Source: Triticum aestivum (lineage: Eukaryota; Streptophyta; Magnoliopsida; Poales; Poaceae). Taken from it: DNA of 64,000 nt. The stretch spans positions 38,857,239-38,921,238 of the forward strand of contig NC_057814.1 in NCBI RefSeq assembly GCF_018294505.1, read 5' to 3'. Each line of letters begins with the position of its first letter. The first letter of the stretch is position 1. The translations under genes were made by a program, and so were the position numbers. This document shows positions 55,967-64,000 of this stretch, one piece after another. The notes under the pieces are model-generated. The model had not been told where the DNA came from, did not search any database, and saw only the letters and a program-made list of their open reading frames with translations.

Positions 55967-58524
55967 GCCACCAAGCTGGAATTTTGCAGAACTGTGTGGT
56001 GTGCTTCAGTCATAGAATGACCGTCCATACATATCGTTGGTTTCCTTCCGATCGTGCCTTTTCCACTTAGTCTCCCCTCGTGCCGCGATTGAGGAATACC
56101 AATCGGCTTAAGGTCAGGAACATAGTCAATACAGAACTCAATTACCTCCTCATTTCCATAGCCCTTGACGATGCTTCCTTCTGGCCTAGCACGGTTACGA
56201 ACATATTTCTTTAATACTCCCATGAACCTCTCAAAGGGGAACATATTGTGTAGAAATACAGGACCGAGAATGGAAATCTCTTCGACTAGATGGAGCAGGA
56301 GGTGCGTCATAATATCGAAGAAGGATGGTGGGAACACCAACTCGAAACTGACAAGGCATTGGACCACATCGTTCTGTAACCGTGGTAGATCTTCTGGATT
56401 GATTACCTTCTGAGAGATTGCATTGAGGAATGCACATAGCTTCACAATGGCTACTCGAACATTTTCCGGTAGGAGCCCCCTCAAAGCAATCGGAATTGCG
56501 TCATAATCACGTGGCAGTCGTGAGACTTCAGGTTTTGGAACTTTTTGTCCGCCATGTTTATTATTCCCTTTATATTCGACGAGAAGCCAGACGGGACCTT
56601 CATACTGCTCAGGCATTCAAAAAAAATGACCTTCTCTTCTTTGGTAAGAGCGTAGCTGGCACGACCTTGAAACCATTCCGGATGCCGGTCATCTGGGTCT
56701 TTCAAAAGTTGCTGGTCCTGCCGTGCTTCCTTTGTATCATTTGTCTTCCCATACACGCCCAAGAAGCTTAGCAGGTTCACGCAAATATTCTTCGTAACAT
56801 GCATCACGTCGATTGCAGAGCGGACATCTAGGACTTTCCAATATTGTAGCTCCCAAAATATAGATTTCTTCTTCCACATGGGTGCGTGCCCGTCAACTCC
56901 CCGCGGAACTGATTGTCCGCCAGGACCCTTTCCAAAGATGACTTTCAAATCCTTGACCATATCAAATATCTCAGCACCAGTACGTTCCGCAGGCTTCGGC
57001 CGGTGATCTGCCTTGCCGTTGAAATGCTTGCCTTTCTTTCTTACGTTATGATTTCGGGGAAGAAATCGACGATGACCCAGGTACACGTTCTTCTTACAAT
57101 TACCCAAACGTACACTTTCAGTCTCATGTAAGCAGTGCGTGCATGCATTGTATCCCTTATTTGTCTGTCCCGAAAGGTTACTGAGAGCAGGCCAATCGTT
57201 GATGGTTACAAAAAGCAACGCTTGTAGGTCAAATTCCTCTTCTTTGTGCTCATCCCAGACACATACACCAGGTCTGTCCCACAACTGTAAAAGTTCATCA
57301 ACTAATGGCCTTAGGTACACATCGATGTCGTTGCCGGGTTGCTTTGGACCTTGGATGAGCACTGGCATCATAATGAACTTCCGCTTCATGCACAACCAAG
57401 GAGGAAGGTTGTAGATGCATAGAGTCACGGGCCAGGTGCTATGGCTGGAGCTCTGCTCGCCAAAAGGATTCATGCCATCAGTACTTAGACCAAATCTTAT
57501 GTTCCTTGCGTCAGCTGCAAAATCTTTGAACTCTCTGTCGATCTTTCTCCATTGCGTTCCATCAGCGGGGTGTCTCAACTCCTCGTCGGACTTACGGTCC
57601 TCTTTGTGCCATCGCAACAACTTGGCATGCTCTTTGTTCCTGAACAGACGTTTCAACCGTGGTATTATAGGAGCATACCACATCACCTTGGCGGGAACCC
57701 TCTTCCTGGGTTTCTCGCCCTCAACATCGTCACCAGGGTCATCGCCTCTGATCTTATAACGCAATGCAGTGCATACAGGGCATTCATTCAAATTCTCGTA
57801 TTCACCGCGGTAGAGGATGCAGTCGTTAATGCATGCATGTATCTTCAGAACCTCTAAACCTAGAGGGCAGACAACCTTCTTTGCTTCGTACTTACTGGCG
57901 GGCAACTCGTTATTCTTCGGAAACATATTCTTCAACATTTTCAGCAAATTTTCAAATGATGAGTCAGCTACACCTTCCCGTGCCTTCCATTTTAGCAAAT
58001 CCAGTGTGCAGCCCAGCTTTTTCAGACTATTATCGCATCCTGGGTACAGCGACTTTTTGTGATCCTCTAACATGCGATCCAAATTCTCCCTCTCCTTGTC
58101 AGTTTCGCAGCGTCTCCGTGCATCAGCAATGGTCCGACCAAGATCATCAGCGGGCTCATCATGTGCCTCTTCTTCACCTTCACCTAACCCTTCCCCACCT
58201 TCAGCATCATCCTCCATGAAAGTATCACCGAAATGATCATGATAGTTGTCATCGATATCATCCCCTTCTTCATCTTCTTCCATTCTAACCCCTCTTTCTC
58301 CATGCTTGGTCCAACAATTATAGCTTCGCATGAAACCGTGCCAAAGCAGGTGCATGTGAACGTCTCTTGAGGAAGAGTAACCCTTCTAATTCTTATAGAC
58401 AGCACATGGACAGATAATAAAATCTCGCTGCTTGTTCGCATTTGCCACTACGAGGAAATCTTTCAAACCCGTAGTGAACTCGCCGGAGAGTCAGGTACCG
58501 TACATCCATTGTCGATTCATCTGC

Positions 58525-58864
58525 ATTATTATTATATAAAGTATATAATTAACCATCATGCATTTGTTAAACTAACTAGCTAGAAATAATACAAATTAAA
58601 CAATGAACTACACACATGCATATTTTATCAATGACACATGAAAGGTTCAAGTTGCTAATCGCGATCGCGGAGGAAAAATAAATGAGAAAGCTCAAGTGTG
58701 GCTCGGACACTTCATATCATGTTTGTTTCATGCTCTCGGGCATTTCATCGAACACCTTGTGTGCATAGGAGGAACCAAAAGCAAACCCACCACCCCCCTT
58801 CTGAATATTGTGAATAGAAGTGGCACCAATTGTGGCTAAGTGAAGTGAGCTGAGTCCTATATAG
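58525..58864 (-). other. CACTA 5' region between terminus and ORF1
   Basis: A short minus ORF (58841 down to 58717) reads ATIGATSIHNIQKGGGGFAF, GSSYAHKVFDEMPESMKQT. The same peptide start is conserved at 63940-64000 in the second CACTA, so it may be a real leader exon or small ORF. Its function is unknown. Confidence 0.4.
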
Positions 58865-59121
58865 GGATGGGCCTTTAGTCCTGGTTGGCCTGGCCAACTG
58901 CGACTAAAGGCCTTCGGGCCAGCCTGAGGACCTGTAGTCCCGGTTGGCCAGGCCAACCGGGACTAAAGCCCCTCCCGTCCGCCAGCTGTCGACCGAGCGC
59001 GCTGGGCCCAGATAGTTGGTCGCGGGTCTCCTCCCGAACCGCGACTAAAGACCCCTTTGGTCGCGGTTCGATTATTTTGGGGACTAATGGGGGCGTATGG
59101 AAGCCTCTTTTTCTACTAGTG
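58865..59121. repeat. CACTA 5' terminus and subterminal repeats
   Basis: GCCTTTAGTCSCGGTTGG/CCAACCGGGACTAAAG repeats up to the CACTAGTAG end. Nearly identical, in inverted orientation, to 63659-63925. Confidence 0.9.
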
Positions 59122-59756
59122 GCGCCTAATGTCCTCCTTCTCTTCGCACCCGTGTGCGGCACCCTCCAACTTCTCGCCATGCATGGCCACGCCAGACGCC
59201 CTCCTTCTAGCCATGCCCAACGACCGTGTCATCCTCGGGCCTACCCGCCATGACGCCAACCTCCTCCTCGTTGTGCCGTGGATGGTGAAAAGCCGCTTGA
59301 GTTGCCGCTAGAACTCACCCATATGGGGGTTAGACGATGCACTTTCTAGGATGGCACCGACAAACACATTCGGGCGCAGGGCAAAGACGTGGTCGTGCGT
59401 GCACAGGACCACCTCGCCCGTTCTTGGGGTGAAGACGACATGGTGCAGGTGAAGGTAGATGGTAAGAGAGAGCTTCCTCGGGGGTAAATGAGGGGTCGGT
59501 CTTCGCCATGGCCCGCCACTTCTTCCTGGCTGGCCAATTTTGTCCCTTTTGCAACGCACTGTAATGTTCTGGTGGCTGGGCTATTGAGCCTTCCTAGTTG
59601 GACCGAGCAAGGGTCGATTCGAGCCGAGCTTCCCAAATAGGGCTCGTTAGTATCAGCAAGCCGATCCGAGCTGGCTCCTAAAATGTTGAGCTGTAGCATG
59701 GCTCGGTCTGAACTCCGCTCGGCTCGGCTCGGCTCGTGTCCAGCCGTATATGTGGA

Positions 59757-60335
59757 TAGCTTTGGATGGCCTCCTTTCGCATCCGTGTCTGTGAACTAGT
59801 CCCACTCAGTCCGTGGATGGATGCGATGTCCGTTTTGCGTGTTAGCGCTGAAGATGCCATGGTACTACTAGTTTTGTCCTCCTCTCCTTCTCCCATACAA
59901 AAGGTTTTTATGCCTACTATCATCAATTAAATAAGCGTAGAGTTTTCCATCATCTTGTTGTGTTCCTTTTAGTCATTTCTAATATCTGTTAAGTGTCTTA
60001 TTCTCTATTTGTTCTTACAAACTGTAACCACACCTTGTAGCAATTTCCCAAACAGAGTGCTGCTATGTATCTTTAGTGCATGCTTTCGTCACTGATCTCT
60101 ACTTTGCTCCTCGGAGTTGTCATTCATCACTCGGTATATGTGGAAGGCATGGGGCCGTATACTTTTAGCTCTTCATGTGGCCAGCTGGATAGCGTTGGTT
60201 GAATAGTTGGAAAGCCATTCGATACGGCAATCAGAATTCTCTGGTTTCTGATATGCTTGTGGCAGCATCATGTTAGGATGAGCGTATCTAGCCCGGGTTA
60301 GAAGGTGACTCTGTAGAAGCCAACATGGATTGTGT
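59757..60335. other. Right end of the Harbinger-like relic and unannotated spacer
   Basis: To about 59870 the text mirrors the Harbinger-like left end ('GATGTCCGTTTTGCGTGTTAG'). The remaining AT-rich spacer holds nothing recognisable. Confidence 0.4.
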
Positions 60336-60890
60336 GTGTCTCCCGCATCTGCTGGACTGGACTGCCAAGGTCTCTTCTCTTCTCGCCCTTTTGCCAGGTA
60401 CTCCACTGGGTGAGGCCGGAGAGATAAATCTGATTAATCAATTCTGCCGCCTTGTCATAAAACAACTCCTGATGCCTTTCAAGCCTACACAATTTGTGTA
60501 GATATAGCGGACGCTTTCCGCTCTCTGGATATATGGACCATCTATGTTCATCATTGCTAGAGAAAACTGAAACTGGAATTGAGAGGCTCTGGGAAGACCA
60601 ATATTTATTAGTTGAGCATTTGTGACATGAAGATTTGTTGCTGGACCACGAGATTATGTGGCTTGTGTGTTCTTCTATTATTGTTATTAGCACATGGGAC
60701 ACTCTTCTCTAATCAGCTTTGATTTTCTGTCTTTAGCTTTATGTGTCATAAAATCATATATTCGCTAGGCCATATATGTGCTCTCATGGGTTGCACGCCA
60801 TCCAACCATAACCCAACACAACTGGTAAGCTAGACCAAACATCTGGAATCTTATTATTAACACCAAACACATTGAAAAACTCTTAATAGT
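60336..60890 (+). repeat. P module copy 8
   Basis: 'CAAGGTCTCTTCTCTTC' (60367), 'GATGCCTTTCAAGCCTACAC' (60471), AGCACATGGG (60689), 'AAACATCTGGAATCTTATT' (60837). The amplified unit thus continues to the right of the 14-kb nest. Confidence 0.75.
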
Positions 60891-60894
60891 TATT

Positions 60895-61015
60895 CCAACA
60901 CGCACGCAGGCAAAGTGCACATGCACACCCACACATGACACATGAAAACATGTGCGCCCTCACACACACCCGCCCACCCACGAACGCACATCCCACACCA
61001 CACACATGCAAAATA
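60895..61015. repeat. CA-rich low-complexity stretch
   Basis: Imperfect ACACAC/CCCACA repeats, no structure beyond that. Confidence 0.8.
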
Positions 61016-61369
61016 GTGAAGGATGTGAATCCAGTAATAGACTGCATGTCATTATGAGCAAAGGGAAAGTATGAGAAGCTAATTGCAAATGACCAATCCC
61101 CTATATCAGATGTGGTACCAAAACTGTAAGCATGTTTGAAAATAGTGCACGATCTAGTAGGTTAAAAAACTTTTTTGCCAAATATTTGTAAGTTTGAAGC
61201 TGAATTTGCTTGAACAAGTCAAGCTATTCGATTTGCTCACAATCATCAGAAATTTATCCCTCGCCTCATTTTCTTCCCCATTGTTTGTCACTACTCAGTT
61301 GAAACTATGCACAGAGAAAGAAGTCCAAGAGATAGACCTTATGTGTTAAGCATACTACGAACATTGTAG

Positions 61370-62525
61370 ACTTAAAAAAAACATGATAGGCCAGAGGTGC
61401 CAAATTCATTGATTAGCAAGCGGAACAAAGTACAAAGGCCACCCAACTGGACAAAGGAAGTGAAAAAAATAAAGGACTGACTAGGCAACACAAAAAAGCG
61501 GAAAAAAATGGAATACATCATCCCCGGTCGAATGGGATTTTGGCTCTTGCCATGTTCCAATGCACGCTCTCATATTTGAATAGCTTGACAAACTGTGTTA
61601 CAAGAAGATCTTCGTGCAGGAAGATGTCGTCTGTTTCATTCTCTCCAAATCTCCAATGCAGTTTGCATGACCGAATACGAGCTCTTCTGATTCCCCCTCT
61701 TGCAATTGACCAACATGTTGAAATCTACTTGGCGACCAAATTAGGCTGTCCCCAAGAATCCAAATGTAAGGCCAGAGTAATCATCTGTTACACAACTTGG
61801 CAACATAGCTCCCTTCACAACAGGCGTTCGACAAGAAAAGGCAGTTGTGTCTCGAGGTTACGGCGGCAAAGGGGGGAAAATATTGATTGGGCAGTGACTG
61901 AGAAGCAGCACGTTCACCATGAAGATCCTTTCGAGAGCCACCGTCCAAAGGAAAAATTGACGCTTCGTCATTTACCTAATACTCCACAGAAGCTTGACCA
62001 TGTTCATAGAATTAGCTCTTTGTGAACTAGATGAGGTATGCAAAGATGGCGGAGTAGATGCCATTCGAAGAGAAACACCAGCGAATGGTGTCGCATGTGC
62101 CCTCCTAGAGAGTAACCTCTTGCAAACGAGCAACAAGATCGATGAGCTCAGGCATCTTCTCCGCGCTTGGTCATCCCCTTAGAAAGCTCGAGCAACCACT
62201 TTTTGGGATCATTGCTTCTTTCACCACACTGTTCTTCCAGCGTGCAATTGCAAACAACGATGGCGCGATGCACTTGGGAGAGAGGTCATGTAGCCCCGGA
62301 TGTGCTAGAAATTTGTAATAGCTCTACCTCGCAAGGTGACCTCCGTGGCCATGAAAAAGAATTGTCGATCCATGACATTGTGTGGCATTTGGGAACCAAC
62401 CCACAGTCTATGCGGATCCATTCATGCCATCCACAACCATATGAGGTGCACATTCGTGGCGCGATCCTTTGCCACGCTACAGCCAAGCACGACATCTTTG
62501 CGTGATTATAAGAATAACCCAGGCT
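61370..62525 (-). pseudogene. LINE ORF2 C-terminal relic
   Basis: Reading leftward, a CDTIRWCFSSNGIYSAIFAY motif (about 62100-62040) matches the 'xDxIxWxxxxxGxYSxxSAY' start of the plant LINE zinc-binding region. Decayed downstream text follows (LDSWGQPNLVAK, FGHANCIGDLER), with many stops and frameshifts. Borders and target duplication are not visible. Confidence 0.45.
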
Positions 62526-62775
62526 GTTAAGTTGTGAACCGTCATCGCCATATAGATCAACAGAGAAGAAATCACTAATTTAAGCAAGACAAGGTCTCTA
62601 GTTTTTGGCATCAGTGCTCCCTTCCATGCCGCATGATCGCCTCAAATTTGTGCATGAGGGGCTGGAACTCCACTTTTCACAGCATCCGCAGCGATAGGGG
62701 CATGCCAAGGTAGTTTCACGGGAAGCCCTTTGTCAAAAACCCTAGTGGCCGGAGAATTTCCAATGTCTCTGATCG
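62526..62775. other. Degenerate retroelement-like sequence
   Basis: Minus-strand text with CPYRCGCCEKW-like Cys-rich wording may be part of the same LINE. Nothing firm. Confidence 0.3.
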
Positions 62776-63295
62776 ACATTGTTGCGCTCTTGTCCCAGTT
62801 GGTAACCAAACCCCTGTCCTTCTCAGGAAGTCGAGACGGCGGCGACTCTCTGAAGATAGAGTAAGGTTCTCACTACCTAGCCCTCATCCCGGTGGTGCGT
62901 CTAGTATCGTCGGAGGCCGTGTGGAGGTGTGTCTCTGGTCGATCTGTGTTTGGTGAATTTGCTCGGATCTGATCTAAGTTCATTTACATTCATGTGTCTT
63001 TCGGTTGAATCCCTATTATCTACACTTCTCTTCATCGGCAGCAGTTCTTGTTCTGGTTTGCTGGTCATGTGTAGCGTTACTACGGCAACTTCCTGACTGT
63101 CTACTATAACAAACGAGATTTGCCAGGCTCCAGCGAGGGAGGGGCGATGATAGTGGCGCACCTTTGGCTCGATTCAGTGCTTGTAGTCGTTGCTAGGTGA
63201 TCTACAGATCTGGATGTAATTTTTATAATTTCTATTATTTATTGTAATGTCATGATTGAAGACAAATAGATCGAAACTTTTCCTGCAAAATAAAA
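62776..63295 (+). mobile_element. Retroposon 3' part (LINE/SINE-like)
   Basis: Ends GATCTGGATGTAATTTTTATAATT, TGATTGAAGACAAATAGATCG, AAACTTTTCCTGCAAAATAAAA, the 3'UTR-plus-tail style of common Triticeae non-LTR retroposons. No 5' end or duplication found. Confidence 0.5.
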
Positions 63296-63655
63296 TATAT
63301 ATCTCTCTCACTCTCAGACACACAAACACAGACACACGCGTGTGCACACAAGGCTCTGGCGACCTACGACGCTAAGGCGGTTGTGGAGCGGCGACGTGGA
63401 GGAGCTCGTCGACTAGCGAAGCTCGGACGGACCGCTACATGCGGCAGTGAGCCAACAACGATGCGGTGGGCGGCGGTCGAGCGACGAGCGTCATTGGCAG
63501 CGGCTCGCTGATGAGGCATGGGTTGAAAAAATACAAGGAACTGGTAGTACTCACTACTACCTAAAAAACAACGTAAGGTTCCCATTTCATCTTTCTTTCC
63601 TTCACCCCTGCATCCAACCTTTCATGTATATGATAAATAATCATTTTAATTTACT
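63296..63655. other. No gene seen
   Basis: CT/CA-rich start, then a short GC-rich part (63355-63520) with chance ORFs, then spacer up to the CACTA end. Confidence 0.45.
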
Positions 63656-63658
63656 TAT

Positions 63659-64000
63659 CACTAGTAGAAAAAGAGGCTTCCATACGCCCCCATTAGTCCC
63701 TAAAATAATCGAACCGCGACCAAAGGGGTCTTTAGTCGCGGTTCGGGAGGAGACCCGCGACCAACTATCTGGGCCCAGCGCGCTCGGTCGACAGCTGGCG
63801 GACGGGAGGGGCTTTAGTCCCGGTTGGCCTGGCCAACCGGGACTAAAGGTCCTCAGGCTGGCCCGAAGGCCTTTAGTCGCGGTTGGCCAGGCCAACCGGG
63901 ACTAAAGGCCCATCCCTATATATAGGACTCAGCTCACTTCATTTAGCCACAATTGGTGCCACTTCTATTCACAATATTCAGAAGGGGGGTGGTGGGTTTG
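63659..64000 (+). mobile_element. 5' end of a second CACTA element, same family, cut by the window edge
   Basis: Starts CACTAGTAGAAAAAGAGGC, preceded by TAT as the likely 3-bp duplication. The whole 342 bp is the reverse complement of 58780-59121 with only a few differences, including the subterminal repeats and the leader ORF start. This element reads to the right, opposite to the first one. Confidence 0.93.

Larger units (their letters stand above)
53139..58520 (-). pseudogene. CACTA ORF1: TNP2-type transposase, broken
   Basis: The N-terminal Transpos_assoc region (58520-58320: GEFTTGLKDFLVVANANKQR, KGYSSSRDVHMHLLWHGFM, SYNCWTKHGE) carries two in-frame stops (about 58490 and 58385). An acidic linker leads to the Transposase_21/TNP2 core in a 624-codon open stretch (58355-56481) with CPVCTALRYK, GLSTDGMNPFGEQSSSHSTW, AIDVMHVTKNICVNLLSFLG. 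A one-base frameshift near 56490 leads to the DUF4218-like block (PENVRVAIVKLCAFLNAISQ, PFERFMGVLKKYVRNRARPE). The solo LTR (54258-55966) then splits it at the MTEAHH...LVAPYFEQHK region. The DUF4216-like end (FRCKWFKLTGGGVKVDE, EPFVLAKDVAQVFYLKDM) has another frameshift near 53820. The protein would cut and join element ends in the nucleus. Confidence 0.93.
47288..59121 (-). mobile_element. CACTA (En/Spm) DNA transposon, 11.8 kb including a solo LTR
   Basis: Ends CACTGGTAGAAAATAGG (47288) and, on the other strand, CACTAGTAGAAAAAGAGG (59121), with a 3-bp duplication GCG (47285-47287, 59122-59124). Both ends carry CCTTTAGTCCCGGTT-type subterminal repeats. Two genes read leftward: ORF1 (TNP2-type transposase) then ORF2 (TNP1-like with Ulp1 protease). 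Both are pseudogenes, so it is immobile by itself. Confidence 0.95.
46924..59748. mobile_element. Non-autonomous hAT element (~990 bp of its own sequence) split by the CACTA
   Basis: Ends TAGGGCTAGAC / GTCCAGCCGTA are inverted, flanked by a perfect 8-bp duplication TATGTGGA (46916-46923, 59749-59756). Subterminal 'CAGCTCGAAGCTCG' and (CTCGG)n repeats are typical. Own sequence is 46924-47287 plus 59122-59748; the latter includes a GC-rich stretch (59130-59580) that might be captured gene sequence, not identified. Confidence 0.85.

Noticed and set aside
58717..58956. PPR-type motif (VFDEMPE)
   Set aside because: A single short match inside the CACTA 5' region; no tandem 35-residue repeats.
59308..59699. 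ORFs of 74-117 codons on the minus strand beside the CACTA
   Set aside because: Possibly captured sequence in the hAT element, but I recognise no family and three frames overlap.
61540..62025. 161-codon ORF on the plus strand
   Set aside because: Antisense shadow of the decayed minus-strand LINE region.

Overview
The window is plant nuclear DNA, almost certainly from a Triticeae grass (wheat/barley/rye group). The evidence is the mix of elements: Copia LTRs opening with TGTTGGAAATATGCCCTAGAGG, a Gypsy-type LTR ending GTGGGTTATCA, CACTA termini with CCTTTAGTCGCGGTT subterminal repeats, Stowaway MITEs starting CTCCCTCCGTCC, and intron-bearing gene relics. I see no intact cellular gene. The window is a transposon landscape laid over an old, locally amplified block of gene fragments.

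Oldest layer: a recurring composite unit, all on the + strand. Its modules are 3' pieces of a 2-oxoglutarate/Fe(II)-dependent dioxygenase gene (2-ODD; about 2.0, 24.6, 25.5, 39.0 and 42.3 kb), a non-coding module I call P (about 0.05, 25.9, 31.6, 36.7, 37.7, 40.3, 42.7 and 60.4 kb), a second non-coding module Q, the last exons and 3'UTR of EPSP synthase (EPSPS; about 2.3, 29.6, 34.6 and 40.8 kb), and a ~320-bp tandem repeat (6.6-19.8 and 35.4-36.1 kb). The fragments keep intron borders, so they were copied as DNA and not as mRNA. All are broken.

Region by region. 0-6.6 kb: P module with a Stowaway MITE, duplicated Helitron-like 3' ends, a 2-ODD/EPSPS fusion relic, a Tourist-like MITE split by a 5'-truncated LINE, a MAPKK-like kinase fragment, and a second Stowaway. 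6.6-19.8 kb: the ~320-bp array, split by a solo Copia LTR, a solo Gypsy LTR and a complete but degenerate Copia element (9866-18625). 19.8-24.6 kb: a Helitron-like end and a hAT transposase relic. 24.6-45.2 kb: amplified units with a non-autonomous Helitron (26802-28744), GC-rich retroposon-like inserts, MITEs and a Copia gag fragment. 45.2-59.9 kb: a nest in which a Harbinger-like relic holds a ~1-kb hAT element (46924-59748), which holds an 11.8-kb CACTA element (47288-59121), which holds a solo Copia LTR (54258-55966). 59.9-64 kb: another P module, a minus-strand LINE relic, a plus-strand retroposon 3' end, and the start of a second CACTA of the same family in inverted orientation (63659 onward).

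The mobile-element proteins are all pseudogenised by stops, frameshifts or insertions, so nothing here looks autonomous today. Many element borders are exact because target-site duplications (TSDs) can be read: CCCAC, CTCAA, ATCAC, GCCAC, GCG, TATGTGGA, TAT, TCA, several TA, and a ~16-bp LINE duplication. These allow a relative insertion order to be stated.
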